The notes: generated by a model from the sequence alone, not told the origin. A stretch of 11,059 bases of DNA from an uncultured Desulfobacterium sp. (GCA_937124525.1 CAKZLA010000393.1:1-11059); one strand, 5' to 3'; shown: positions 1 through 8,602, counted from the first letter of the stretch. Numbers and translations: made by a program.

Positions 1-30
1 TTAATATTATTCATAACTGTTATCAAGAGC

Positions 31-2997
31 TTATACTTTCCTTGCCAACGTCCCGATTGCTCGATCATAGATTAAATTCTGATGGAGGTGCCAAATCTTG
101 AGCAAAGGAATATGATGGTTTGGACACCCCAGATTTGATGGATCAAAAACAATGCTGACAATTATCAAATTTTTAAGCCCAGAGCTATCTGATACCCAAG
201 TCTCACCGCCATTATCAGTACGGAAAACTCCATCTCCCCATGTCCCAACATAAATTATATCAGAGTTTGATGGATGCATAGCTAAACCATAGACAGAGAG
301 GTTTGTTAAACCCGTGTTGATGCTTTTCCAGCTTTGTCCGCTGTCTGTGCTCTTGATTACACCGTAATCTGTAGATGCGTAAATAATTTCGCAATTTGTT
401 GGGTCAATAGTCAGGCAATTTACCTTTAAAGAGTCGGTTGATAAATCAGTAGAAACCGAAACCCAATTTTCCCCTGCATTAATGCTTTTAAACATTCCAC
501 CGTCGTGACTGTCATCTACATACATTCCTGCATATACAATTGAAGGGTTAGATGGATCAATGGCCATGGCACACACTTCATACCCTGTTAAACCATTATT
601 CGATTCGCTCCAGCTATATCCGCCATTAGTGCTTTTAAAAACCGCGTCTTCTGTACCAACATATAATATTGATGTATCTGTAGGATCAATTGCTACTGCC
701 ATGTGAACATCTAAATTTGTCAGTCCCGTACTACTTGAACTCCAAGTTTTTCCTCCATTGGTAGATTTAAAAATTCCGTATTCTACTGTACTCACGTAAA
801 GTGTGTCAGAATTCGTTGGGTCCATACTTAACATATGGGAATCAGATGCACTTGGTAGGCCAGAATTGATTTGTTCCCAAGTGTTGCCTTTATCAACGCT
901 TTTGTAAACTCCACCACCAAATGTACCAGCAATGATTATGTTTGAATCGAATGGATCAATAATCAGATTGGTAAGTTGTCCGTTGTTGAATCCATCAACC
1001 TGATTCCATGTTAATGCTTCAGCATGATATTCTGTAACAATGAAATCCATCCCGTCACTCCAATCACCAGTGCCATACTCATTCCAGGCCTGGACATACC
1101 ATTCATAAGACCCGCTTTCCAAGGTCGATGCAGGGGTTACGGTGCAAATACCATCTGAAGCTATATCAGAAGATTCATACCATTGTGAATGTTTAACGGT
1201 ATGTTTGTCATCCCAAACATAAAGCCGATACCAGGTTGCATTATCAACGGCATTCCAGGTGTAGGTTATGGGATTATTGACGGTTGCATCAGGGGTGATC
1301 AAGGTTACAGATTCCGGTGGTCCATCATTGGTGTCAACGGAGAAGGTCATTCCGTCACTCCAGGCACCAGTGCCATATTCATTCCAGGTCTGCACAAACC
1401 ATTCATAAGAGCCGCCTTCCAAGGCCGCTGCTGGGGTTACGGAGCAAACCCCAGCTGAAATTATATCAGAAGATTCATACCATTGTGAGTGTTTTAGGGT
1501 ATGGTTGTCGTTCCAGACATAAAGCCGATACCAAGTCGCACAGGGATCAGCTTCCCAGCTATAGTTTGGGGTGGAATCTCCAGTTGAGACGGAGGGTGAC
1601 GTAAGGATTACTTTACCTGGAACATCATCACGATCAGCACTTGGTAGGTCACTGCCATCACAGTCTTGATCAATACCGTCACCGCTGATTTCTGTAGCCC
1701 CCGGGTGGATAGTTGAGTCACCATCATTGCAGTCGGTGTTGTCTGTGACATACCCTTCCGGTTGAGAAGTTGCTTCGTATGGGTTTTCCAGATCACCATA
1801 CCCATCACCATCAGAATCCAGGTAATAAGTTACCTTAGTTGAACCCTCCGATTCATCATCGCTCCTGTATAGCTCCGTGCTGTTGAGTGAGTCACAGTTG
1901 CTGTTATACAATCCACCTGTGACCAGAACCTCCCCGCTATATAGCAGGACAGTAGCTGGTTCCGCCCGCCCTGTGATCATGGAATCGGTAGCGGTCCAGG
2001 TCTCAGTCTCTGGGCTATAGATCTCCGCACTGGCTAAAAGTTCAAATTCACTATTCCCCCCTCCTGCGACGAGAACCTTGCCGTTAGAGAGCATGCTATT
2101 AACCGCAGCGCCACGTCCTGTGAGCATGGAGCCAGTAGAGATCCACATGTCAGTTTCTGGGTCATAGATCTCCGCGCTATCCAAGCCCTCAGATTCATTA
2201 TTCCACCCTCCTGCAACGAGAACCTTGCCGTCAGGCAGCAACGTTGCCATGTGGTCTCTCCGTGCCGTGCTCATGCTTGTTTTAGTTGCTGTCCACGTTC
2301 CGGTGGTGGGATCATAGATCTCCGCACTGGCGTGGATGGTATCCGTGTATTTGATCCACCCCCCCGCGACGAGGACCTTGCCATCAGGCAGTAGCGTGAT
2401 GGTGTGCCCCCTTCGGGCTGAAGTCATAGCCCCAGTAGCGCTCCACGATTCGGTGGCAGGATCATAGATCTCCGCGCTGGCGTGAGTGTAGGTGGGAGGA
2501 TTTCCACCTGCACCTCCTGCAGCAAGGAGCCTTCCATCAAGGAGTAGCGTAGCTGGTCCATGCCGTTCTATAGTCAGGGAGCCAGTGGCTGTCCATGTTT
2601 TGGTTGCAGGGTCGTAAATCTCAGCACTGTATAGATCGTCCCCGTTATTCCATCCCCCTGCCACAAGTACTTTCCCATCAGGAAGTAATGTGGCGTTATG
2701 CCAGGCTCGCGCCGAAACCATTGACCCAGTAGCCGACCATACACCGGTTGTTGGGTTGTAGAGTTCCGCGCAACTGAAAGCGGGGTTATCATTACAGTTT
2801 TCTGCTCCCCCCGCGACGAGGACTTCGCCGTCAGGTAGCAGAGTGGCGGTGAGTCCGGTTCGTGCCGTGATCATGCTTCCAGTGACGCTCCAAGTTGCAG
2901 CTATGGCAGTTAACGGGAAGTTACCCAAATATAAGCACACTATGCAAGCGAATAGAGTGATGCCGAATCGCAACCTACGGTATAGCAACATAAACAT
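31..2997 (-). CDS. Secreted Kelch / MopE / FnIII-like / Asp-box multidomain protein
   Basis: Predicted exported protein of 988 aa. The N-terminus (about residues 1-33) is a signal peptide: Arg-rich start, hydrophobic core, and AIA-A before the mature part. Residues 34-385 hold seven Kelch-type repeats ([12 protein letters not shown]...SAEIYDP...W), enough for one seven-bladed propeller. Residues 389-450 carry a MopE-type metal-binding motif ([19 protein letters not shown]). Two tandem FnIII/Ig-like units of 100 aa follow at 459-556 and 559-656. Residues 665-955 contain six Asp-box (BNR/sortilin-like) repeats such as STNGGKTW. The start is supported by GGAGG 7 nt upstream. The last blade breaks off after FDPSN, and the final 33 residues look unrelated to the repeat. 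No PEP-CTERM, autotransporter or LPXTG-like anchor is visible. Binding or surface function is inferred; no catalytic residues are recognised. It lies 76 bp downstream of the 585-aa gene and is probably co-transcribed with it. Confidence 0.9.
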   Translation of the reverse strand: MFMLLYRRLRFGITLFACIVCLYLGNFPLTAIAATWSVTGSMITARTGLTATLLPDGEVLVAGGAENCNDNPAFSCAELYNPTTGVWSATGSMVSARAWHNATLLPDGKVLVAGGWNNGDDLYSAEIYDPATKTWTATGSLTIERHGPATLLLDGRLLAAGGAGGNPPTYTHASAEIYDPATESWSATGAMTSARRGHTITLLPDGKVLVAGGWIKYTDTIHASAEIYDPTTGTWTATKTSMSTARRDHMATLLPDGKVLVAGGWNNESEGLDSAEIYDPETDMWISTGSMLTGRGAAVNSMLSNGKVLVAGGGNSEFELLASAEIYSPETETWTATDSMITGRAEPATVLLYSGEVLVTGGLYNSNCDSLNSTELYRSDDESEGSTKVTYYLDSDGDGYGDLENPYEATSQPEGYVTDNTDCNDGDSTIHPGATEISGDGIDQDCDGSDLPSADRDDVPGKVILTSPSVSTGDSTPNYSWEADPCATWYRLYVWNDNHTLKHSQWYESSDIISAGVCSVTPAAALEGGSYEWFVQTWNEYGTGAWSDGMTFSVDTNDGPPESVTLITPDATVNNPITYTWNAVDNATWYRLYVWDDKHTVKHSQWYESSDIASDGICTVTPASTLESGSYEWYVQAWNEYGTGDWSDGMDFIVTEYHAEALTWNQVDGFNNGQLTNLIIDPFDSNIIIAGTFGGGVYKSVDKGNTWEQINSGLPSASDSHMLSMDPTNSDTLYVSTVEYGIFKSTNGGKTWSSSSTGLTNLDVHMAVAIDPTDTSILYVGTEDAVFKSTNGGYSWSESNNGLTGYEVCAMAIDPSNPSIVYAGMYVDDSHDGGMFKSINAGENWVSVSTDLSTDSLKVNCLTIDPTNCEIIYASTDYGVIKSTDSGQSWKSINTGLTNLSVYGLAMHPSNSDIIYVGTWGDGVFRTDNGGETWVSDSSGLKNLIIVSIVFDPSNLGCPNHHIPLLKIWHLHQNLIYDRAIGTLARKV
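133..1005 (-). repeat. Asp-box (BNR/sortilin-like) repeats
   Basis: Six units each carry an Asp-box: [40 protein letters not shown] and TDNGGETW. Each is preceded by a DPTNxxxxYVGT strand. A seventh begins ([16 protein letters not shown]) and is not completed. Confidence 0.8.
1031..1330 (-). repeat. Second tandem FnIII/Ig-like unit in the Kelch gene
   Basis: This unit lies exactly 300 bp (100 codons) from the preceding unit and carries the same [19 protein letters not shown] core. It lacks the first Cys of unit 1 (PCATW is replaced by DNATW). Its 3' half is the closest relative of the matching part of the gene 2 copy (shared YVQ instead of FVQ, ending IVTE versus ILTE). Confidence 0.8.
1331..1838 (-). 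repeat. Shared MopE + FnIII-like cassette, copy in the Kelch gene
   Basis: This 508-bp block encodes [15 protein letters not shown] through [10 protein letters not shown]. It aligns without indels to 5507-6014 (same length) and to about 3682-4184. The similarity ends sharply at TTACCTTAG-side codons next to the Kelch domain. Of the three copies it is the most diverged in the middle: hand count about 7 mismatches in 60 bp (1585-1644) against the gene 2 copy. Confidence 0.85.
1843..2898 (-). repeat. Seven Kelch repeats
   Basis: Seven units of about 48-52 codons share [12 protein letters not shown] and SAEIYDP. The DNA repeats are visible on the plus strand as recurring ccgtcaggcagcaacgt-like and gatctccgc strings. 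They code residues 34-385 of the 988-aa protein. Units 3, 6 and 7 are the most degenerate. Confidence 0.85.
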
Positions 2998-3004
2998 ATT
3001 AAAT

Positions 3005-3009
3005 CCTCC
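3005..3009 (-). promoter_or_regulatory. Ribosome binding site of the Kelch gene
   Basis: GGAGG lies 7 nt before ATG 2997 and favours it over the in-frame ATG two codons later. Confidence 0.75.
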
Positions 3010-3073
3010 AGAGTTGGGTATTATAATCAGTTTACAAGTGTTTCATGCTCTATTATGCCGCAGGGCATGGGGA

Positions 3074-4831
3074 TTATTCAGGAATATAATAGTCTACCAG
3101 ATAAAAATTAGTTTGACTTGAATCCGTCCAGTACATGGTGCGATCGACAAAACCGATTCCTTTTGCCAAAAGGAAGGCTTGTTTTATCATATAAATTTCC
3201 CGATTATACCCTTCCGGATATTCAAACTCTACTTCCATCTCTACACAATCGTCATACTGATTTCCCCCTCCATCCCGGCATGATTGCCCGACACTGTTCA
3301 CAGTAACCGTCGTATCAATATGGTATCCATTTGAGATAACATAATCATCCCAAGTGAAGCCGTCGTATAAAGCATCATCTTCATATATGACGGGTAGAAA
3401 ACTGAAATACTCGCTAACCGGCATCCAGGTGGGATTATTGTAACTGTAGTAAACAATATAGTATCCGTTACTGTCAAAGTCGATCCCACCATCTAATACG
3501 CCATCCGGGTGGTAACTTGATGAAGGTGTGTTGTTGATAGTGAACGTCAGTGTATCCCAGTCGACATTCTCAAAGGCAACCTTTCCGCCGTTGGAATAAG
3601 TATAGGTAAGTCCTTCAATTACAGGCTGATATGAATCTTTATCGAACTTTACCTGGAATTCATTACCCTCTATGTTCGTCCCTTCTGTAAGAATAAAATT
3701 CATCCCATCACTCCAGTCACCAGAGCCATATTCATTCCAGGTTTGGACATACCATTCATAAGACCCGCCTTCCAAAGTCGTTGCCGGGGTTACGGTGCAA
3801 ATGCCATTTGAAGCTATATCAGAAGATTCATACCATTGTGAATGTTTTACGGTATGGTTGTCATCCCAGACATAAAGCCGATACCAGGTCGCACAGGAAT
3901 CAGCTTCCCAGCTATAGGTTGGGGTGGAATCTTCAGTTGAAACGGAGGGTGACGTAAGAATAACTTTACCTGGGACATCATCACAATCCGTACTTGGTAG
4001 GTCACTGCCATCACAATCTTGATCAATGCCGTCCCCGCTGATTTCTGTAGCCCCCGGGTGGATAGTTGAATCATAATCATTGCAATCGGTGTTGTCCGTG
4101 ACATACCCTGCCGGTTGAGAGGATGCTTCGTATGGGTTTTCCGGATCACCATAACCATCGTTATCGCTATCACGGTAAAAGGTTAGCAATGTTGGCAGAT
4201 TGCATATAGAATTTGTATCCAGTCGGCCAAAGGCCTCGAACAATGTGTTTCCATCCCGATCTTCATCTTCAATGAGAAAGAGCACTATGTCAGCAGTGCA
4301 TGGAGGCAGTTGCGGGAATGGCTGGCTGGTGAGTCCAGAATACAGGGTGGTATCATAGAAAATAAATAAAAGTTCAATTCTAAGTTCATTATCTGTAGTA
4401 CATTCGATAGCCCACATATCCATTGGAGTATCTTCGTTTGTATTTTGTTCAAATAGTGTATTGAGCACATCTACAACCTCTTCATCCGGATACCAATCAT
4501 TGGTTACACGGACTTCCACAGAAGAAAAAGTTGTTGGTGTTGTGCCATTGCTTACATTTGCTCCGAATGTGCCACCTTTAAATTTCCAATAAACGTCATT
4601 CCACTCTGTGTCCGTGTAGATGTCAATAGCCTGATCGGCACTATCACCATATACAAAGTTGGCCGAAAAGGAATCTCCGATTGTGGTGCCAGAATAAGTT
4701 CCACGGCCATTATCTGTGTATACCTGTACTATAGTACCGCTAAAAGAAACTGTGGTTGCAGTAACATGAGAAACGTAAAGAACTGAAATAAATACTCCTG
4801 CAAGTAGCCAATGTAGAGGTTTGTTTTGCAT
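3074..4831 (-). CDS. Secreted MopE / FnIII-like protein with unrecognised end domains
   Basis: Predicted exported protein of 585 aa. Residues 1-25 form a signal peptide with likely cleavage after VTA. Residues 27-210 begin with [10 protein letters not shown] and [10 protein letters not shown], a pattern known from N-terminal beta-sandwich domains of many PEP-CTERM-type exported proteins, but no C-terminal sorting tail is present. Residues 219-276 are a MopE motif ([19 protein letters not shown]), and residues 287-384 one FnIII/Ig-like unit nearly identical to those of both neighbours. Residues 385-585 form a C-terminal domain I cannot name; it contains a Cys pair (C518, C529) and a [12 protein letters not shown] stretch like that seen in some lipoprotein-type domains. 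The start is supported by AGGAG 10 nt upstream. It lies 170 bp downstream of the SBBP gene, behind a possible terminator, so it may have its own promoter. Molecular function unknown. Confidence 0.85.
   Translation of the reverse strand: MQNKPLHWLLAGVFISVLYVSHVTATTVSFSGTIVQVYTDNGRGTYSGTTIGDSFSANFVYGDSADQAIDIYTDTEWNDVYWKFKGGTFGANVSNGTTPTTFSSVEVRVTNDWYPDEEVVDVLNTLFEQNTNEDTPMDMWAIECTTDNELRIELLFIFYDTTLYSGLTSQPFPQLPPCTADIVLFLIEDEDRDGNTLFEAFGRLDTNSICNLPTLLTFYRDSDNDGYGDPENPYEASSQPAGYVTDNTDCNDYDSTIHPGATEISGDGIDQDCDGSDLPSTDCDDVPGKVILTSPSVSTEDSTPTYSWEADSCATWYRLYVWDDNHTVKHSQWYESSDIASNGICTVTPATTLEGGSYEWYVQTWNEYGSGDWSDGMNFILTEGTNIEGNEFQVKFDKDSYQPVIEGLTYTYSNGGKVAFENVDWDTLTFTINNTPSSSYHPDGVLDGGIDFDSNGYYIVYYSYNNPTWMPVSEYFSFLPVIYEDDALYDGFTWDDYVISNGYHIDTTVTVNSVGQSCRDGGGNQYDDCVEMEVEFEYPEGYNREIYMIKQAFLLAKGIGFVDRTMYWTDSSQTNFYLVDYYIPE
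3682..4184 (-). repeat. Shared MopE + FnIII-like cassette, mosaic copy in the 585-aa gene
   Basis: This copy is indel-free relative to those at 1331-1838 and 5507-6014. Positions 3925-4060 are identical to 5748-5883 (136 bp). The 3' part in gene sense (3701-3820) is closer to the second unit of the Kelch gene (1048-1167) than to the SBBP gene copy. Confidence 0.85.
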
Positions 4832-4834
4832 TTC

Positions 4835-4876
4835 GAATTATCTCCTAAAATAAAAAAGTTGAATTGCCTCCTAAAA
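4835..4876 (-). promoter_or_regulatory. Duplicated Shine-Dalgarno region of the 585-aa gene
   Basis: In gene sense TTTTAGGAGGCAATTC (4861-4876) and TTTTAGGAGATAATTC (4835-4850) are direct repeats with 14 of 16 bases equal. Only the proximal copy is followed by an ATG (4831); AGGAG at 4842-4846 is 10 nt from it. Confidence 0.6.
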
Positions 4877-4964
4877 ATTGCAACCATAGAATGGAGCCTT
4901 GAAAATATAGGCTAACGAGTTTGCCCTCAGCCGAATTTTCGAGCTAAGGGGGGGAACAAAATTT

Positions 4965-4989
4965 TAGAAAAATTAGCCTGCATGGGCTA
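4965..4989 (-). terminator. Possible rho-independent terminator after the SBBP gene
   Basis: In gene sense TAGCC-CATGCA-GGCTA is followed by ATTTTTCT, starting 12 nt after the SBBP stop codon. The stem is only 5 bp, so it may be weak and allow read-through to the next gene. Confidence 0.45.
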
Positions 4990-5001
4990 TGCGGGTGTAC
5001 T

Positions 5002-8000
5002 TTATTGTCTCATCCATTTAAAGGCTAAAATAGTATCAGTATCCTCCGATGAAACATCAAAATACTCTATCATGATATTATTACCATCATAAAATTCAAG
5101 CGTTCCAAATTCGTTTAAGAAAGAACCTAATGGAAAAGAACAATTATTACTGACACTTATTGCTTCTTTAAAGAGTTTATTATTATGATCCACTGAATAC
5201 GAATATGTGACCGAGCACCCATTTCCATATTCATCCGTTTCTACCCATTCACTCTCAGTTATCTGTGCGACAAATCCTATACCATCGGGATCATCCTGAT
5301 CCCACACTCCATTATCATCATTTGATAAAAAATTTACTTGAATCCAGTTACCGATCCAAGGATCATCACCAGAGCATGATATATCTCTACCATCACAATC
5401 TTGATCTATATTGTCTCCACATATTTCAATTGCGCCAGGATGTATATTCTTGTCATTATCGTTGCAGTCTCCTTGTCCCACTGTGTATCCATCTTGATCA
5501 TCATCTGTGTCAACAGAGAAGGTTATCCCGTCACTCCAGTTACCAGTGCCATATTCATTCCAGGTCTGCACAAACCATTCATAAGAGTCGCCTCCCAAGG
5601 TCGATGCTATGGTTACGGAGCAAATTCCATCTGAAGCTATATCAGAAGATTCATACCATTGTGAATGTTTAACGGTATGGTTGTCATCCCAGACATAAAG
5701 CCGATACCAGGTTGCACAAGGATCAGCCTCCCAGCTATAAATTGGGATGGAATCTTCAGTTGAAACGGAGGGTGACGTAAGAATAACTTTACCTGGGACA
5801 TCATCACAATCCGTACTTGGTAGGTCACTGCCATCACAATCTTGATCAATGCCGTCCCCGCTGATTTCTGTAGCCCCCGGGTGAATAGTTGAATCATTAT
5901 CATTACAGTCGGTGTTGTCCGTGACATAGCCTGCCGGTTGAGAAGATGCTTCGTATGGATTTCCCGGATCACCATAACCATCACCATCAGAATCCGGGTA
6001 ATAAGTTACCTTAGATGGTGTTTCAATTTTTACTACGAAGGCATCATATACGCCACCACCATAAGTTGATTGGACAGGGGATTCAACAGGAAAATCCGTT
6101 GAATCCGTTATGCCAACCACATACATATCCCCCATGTCATCAACGGTGATATCCATACCGACTTCAAGCCCGTCTGTCGGGCCGCTTCCGCCAAAATAGG
6201 TGGCATATAAAATTTCGTTCCCATCCGGGTTCACCTTCACCACAATGGCATCCATATTTCCGTTTAAATTTGTTGAGACGGCATCCTGGGTTGCAGGAAA
6301 TTCCGAGGTGCAGGTGGTACCAGACATGTAGGCGTTTCCTGCATTATCAACAGCTATTCCCATTCCTACTCCGCGAGGAAGGAATGTCGAATATGAAAGA
6401 GTGGTTCCCGTTGCATTCATCTTTGCTAAAAAGCCGGTCTTTGTTCCAAAATCGCATTCAGATCCGTTTGGGGTAAAGACCGTTTCATAGACCCCGGCGG
6501 TTACGGGAAAATCGGTGGAGCTAGTGCCGCCGGAGATATAGACATTTCCGGATACGTCCAATGCCAAGTCTTCCGCCCATTCCTTATCGTTTCCTCCCAG
6601 AAAGGTTGAATAGACGAGACCGCTACCTGCGGCATTGAGTTTTGTGAGATATATATCATAATAGTGGCGATCGTCGTTATAGCTCGTGTCGAACGCCCCA
6701 GTGGTAGTCGGGTAATCAATGGAGTCTCCACCACCAAGGACGTAAAGGCACCCGGACGAATCAACTGCGCAATCCGTGCTTTCATCCCAATAGGACCCGC
6801 CCAGAAAGGTTGAATAAATGAGGCCGCTGCCCGAAGGATTGATTTTTGTTACGAACATGTCGTTTTCCCCACCTCGATAATTTTTGGCATAAGCGCTTGC
6901 TGTGGTGGAGAAATTCGTGGAGTAGGTAGTGCCCGCCACATAGGCGTTTCCTGAGCTGTCCACATCAATACCGCCGCCATGTTCTGCATTGCTTCCTCCC
7001 AGAAAGGTAGCATAAAGAAGCTGATCCCCGGTTGAACTTAACTTTGCAACAAAAAGATCGCTATCGCCACCGTTAAAAGTAGTATCATAAGCTCCCTGCG
7101 TGACTGGGAAATCGGTGGATTCGGTATTGTTGGCCACATAGATGTCACCAGCATAATCTACAGCCATACCGAAATGATAGAGTTCGGACGAGTCATCGAG
7201 AACGTAGAACTCATCGCCGCTTCCTCCGATATATGTGACAAATAAAAGCTGATCCCCCGCCGGATTCAGTTTTGCAACGAAGATATCCTGACCGCCGCCG
7301 ATGGACACCTCGTATGCGCCGGTGGTTGATGGAAAATCCAGGGAGTCGGTCAATCCTGAGATGATGATGTTTCCAGAGCTGTCCAGGGCAATTTCGATAC
7401 CCATGTCCGAACTGCCGCCCCCCAAAAATGTGGAAGCGAGCAGTGGATCAATGATTAAATCTTTTGATGTATCATACGATGCGATTTCAAAGGAATAAAC
7501 AGCAGGCGAGGTGGCCTGATCAATCTCCGAAGTGGGCTGGATCGGTGTCTGATTCACCTTGTATGCAGCCTCCACCTCGACCCGTTTCCCATGGATGATT
7601 TGATAGGCCACGGGTTTGGTGAATGTAACAATGCCCATGGATGTTGTCACTTCAAGCGACCCCTTATTGTTAACCCGTAAGCTGTCGGCGCCGTCCACCC
7701 CCAGTTTGATATTTTCGACCTTTCCACCGGGATGTATCGTAAAAAGCTTCTCCACATTGTTGCCGTACGAATGAAGCCTGAAGTCGATCTTCTCATATAC
7801 CTCTCCAAAATTGAGCTCAGCATATGTTGCAATGTCCGTCTTCCATTGTGACGGATCATTTCCTTTGAAATAATTGATTCTGGTTGGTGTTTCATCTTTG
7901 CCTTGGATCGTATGGGGAATCAGATGATGGTTGTCGGAGTCTATAAGGAATTCCCTGAAAACAATGCCGTCAATTGATTTATGGTAATTGGATTCGGCAA

Positions 8001-8331
8001 TTTCGACTGACTGAGAAGCCGTTTTTTTATCCTCGGTTTCAGTGGTATCGTTGTGAGTTGTTCGGGATTTTTGCAATGCATACACAAGCTCCCCCTGCTG
8101 GGACACAAACAATGCTCCCCCGAACATCCGAGCGATATAGGCTGCCTGAGCATCTACCTGGCCATTGTTGACGACAAAAGGAATTCTGGCATTAAAGGCT
8201 TTTTGAACCGCTCCCTTTTCGGAAGCACCGGTGACTGCGCATCTTCCATCTGAACAAGGCAGAGCCAATTGGAATAATATGGCAAGTACACCAACTATCC
8301 ATCCCAAAGCCAGATCATCTTGTCTCTTCAT
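5002..8331 (-). CDS. Secreted SBBP beta-propeller protein with two MopE motifs and lipocalin-like tail
   Basis: Predicted exported protein of 1109 aa. A hydrophobic signal segment covers residues 9-25. Residues 44-295 match the region usually found ahead of SBBP repeats (PFVVNNGQVD, RINYFKGNDPSQW, YEKIDFRL, LIIDPLLASTFLGG). Residues 298-771 contain seven SBBP repeats (LxYSTFLGG...VDSSGNxYVxG...TDFP...DxFVxKLN), consistent with one seven-bladed propeller. The shared cassette follows at once: MopE at 779-834 and a FnIII/Ig-like unit at 845-941. A second, divergent MopE motif lies at 944-981 and keeps the canonical EICGDNIDQDCDG cysteines. Residues 990-1109 (start WIGNWIQVN, end FKWMRQ) resemble a small lipocalin-like barrel, a weak call. 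AGGAGG 7 nt upstream fixes the start. Probably extracellular or outer-surface; ligand and function unknown. No sorting tail seen. A sigma70-like promoter at 8603-8631 would drive it. Confidence 0.92.
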   Translation of the reverse strand: MKRQDDLALGWIVGVLAILFQLALPCSDGRCAVTGASEKGAVQKAFNARIPFVVNNGQVDAQAAYIARMFGGALFVSQQGELVYALQKSRTTHNDTTETEDKKTASQSVEIAESNYHKSIDGIVFREFLIDSDNHHLIPHTIQGKDETPTRINYFKGNDPSQWKTDIATYAELNFGEVYEKIDFRLHSYGNNVEKLFTIHPGGKVENIKLGVDGADSLRVNNKGSLEVTTSMGIVTFTKPVAYQIIHGKRVEVEAAYKVNQTPIQPTSEIDQATSPAVYSFEIASYDTSKDLIIDPLLASTFLGGGSSDMGIEIALDSSGNIIISGLTDSLDFPSTTGAYEVSIGGGQDIFVAKLNPAGDQLLFVTYIGGSGDEFYVLDDSSELYHFGMAVDYAGDIYVANNTESTDFPVTQGAYDTTFNGGDSDLFVAKLSSTGDQLLYATFLGGSNAEHGGGIDVDSSGNAYVAGTTYSTNFSTTASAYAKNYRGGENDMFVTKINPSGSGLIYSTFLGGSYWDESTDCAVDSSGCLYVLGGGDSIDYPTTTGAFDTSYNDDRHYYDIYLTKLNAAGSGLVYSTFLGGNDKEWAEDLALDVSGNVYISGGTSSTDFPVTAGVYETVFTPNGSECDFGTKTGFLAKMNATGTTLSYSTFLPRGVGMGIAVDNAGNAYMSGTTCTSEFPATQDAVSTNLNGNMDAIVVKVNPDGNEILYATYFGGSGPTDGLEVGMDITVDDMGDMYVVGITDSTDFPVESPVQSTYGGGVYDAFVVKIETPSKVTYYPDSDGDGYGDPGNPYEASSQPAGYVTDNTDCNDNDSTIHPGATEISGDGIDQDCDGSDLPSTDCDDVPGKVILTSPSVSTEDSIPIYSWEADPCATWYRLYVWDDNHTVKHSQWYESSDIASDGICSVTIASTLGGDSYEWFVQTWNEYGTGNWSDGITFSVDTDDDQDGYTVGQGDCNDNDKNIHPGAIEICGDNIDQDCDGRDISCSGDDPWIGNWIQVNFLSNDDNGVWDQDDPDGIGFVAQITESEWVETDEYGNGCSVTYSYSVDHNNKLFKEAISVSNNCSFPLGSFLNEFGTLEFYDGNNIMIEYFDVSSEDTDTILAFKWMRQ
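5383..5502 (-). other. Second MopE-type motif in the SBBP gene
   Basis: It codes DDQDGYTVGQGDCNDNDKNI followed by HPGAIEICGDNIDQDCDG (residues 944-981). Unlike the cassette copies it keeps the central Cys, and it is shorter between the two Asp-rich parts. Such motifs are known as putative metal (Cu/Ca) binding elements. Confidence 0.75.
5507..6014 (-). repeat. Shared MopE + FnIII-like cassette, copy in the SBBP gene
   Basis: This copy begins directly after the last SBBP repeat (coded down to 6019) and is followed by a second, divergent MopE motif (5383-5502). It has the same length and phase as the Kelch-gene copy. Confidence 0.85.
6019..7440 (-). repeat. Seven SBBP repeats
   Basis: The units are about 62-78 codons long and begin with LxYxTFLGG. 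They code residues 298-771 of the 1109-aa protein. The sixth unit is altered in its first strand (TFLPRGVGMG instead of TFLGGS). Confidence 0.85.
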
Positions 8332-8338
8332 GAAGTAT

Positions 8339-8344
8339 CCTCCT
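8339..8344 (-). promoter_or_regulatory. Ribosome binding site of the SBBP gene
   Basis: AGGAGG lies 7 nt before ATG 8331, an almost ideal site. Confidence 0.8.
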
Positions 8345-8470
8345 CTTTGTTATGTTTTTTGCGTATGGCGATAGTAACCTGCTTTTAGCAAATACAAACT
8401 GGTTATAACGGATTTGGGGGAGTTGAGTTGGTCTCCGGGCTGGCGAAAGCCAAAAGGCAAGCTTTCATTT

Positions 8471-8490
8471 ATGGTTAAAGTTGCAACCAT
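8471..8490. repeat. Inverted repeat in the SBBP leader
   Basis: ATGGTT and AACCAT arms of 6 bp flank 8 bp. The right half contains TTGCAACCAT, which recurs upstream of the 585-aa gene at 4878-4887. It could be an operator or a small RNA hairpin. Confidence 0.3.
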
Positions 8491-8602
8491 TGAGTTAAGG
8501 ATGAAAAGATGACCATAGATTCATCCCAAAAACCAACTTTCTGGAAAAATTGTACAAAATTAAGAATTTTACCATATAATATATTCAGAATGTTATATTG
8601 GT

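Larger units (their letters stand above)
4832..5001. other. Intergenic region between the SBBP and 585-aa genes
   Basis: 170 bp with the putative terminator, a run of seven G (4948-4954), the ATGGTTGCAA motif and the duplicated Shine-Dalgarno region. No good -35/-10 pair was found; TATATT at about 4903-4908 lacks a matching -35. Confidence 0.5.

Noticed and set aside
3055..3068. ATGCC/GGCAT hairpin after the 585-aa gene as a terminator
   Set aside because: The stem is only 5 bp and there is no T tract on the transcribed strand.
4895..4960. Integron attC-like or inverted-repeat site between the SBBP and 585-aa genes
   Set aside because: The core-site patterns are not met. The AGCCT/AGGCT arms are short and the genes are not cassette-sized integron units.
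5265..5672. Plus-strand open frame of 135 aa (and similar ones at 1189-1604, 2843-3121)
   Set aside because: They lie opposite strongly supported minus-strand coding regions. Their repeated appearance only reflects the repeated cassette and low-complexity composition.
31..8331. PEP-CTERM/exosortase substrates
   Set aside because: Only the N-terminal domain of the 585-aa protein recalls such proteins. None of the three has a C-terminal PEP motif, membrane helix and basic tail.
8366..8460. Possible c-di-GMP (GEMM) riboswitch in the SBBP leader because of a GGTTAC string and CGAAAGCC
   Set aside because: The conserved blocks and their order do not fit the class on either strand.
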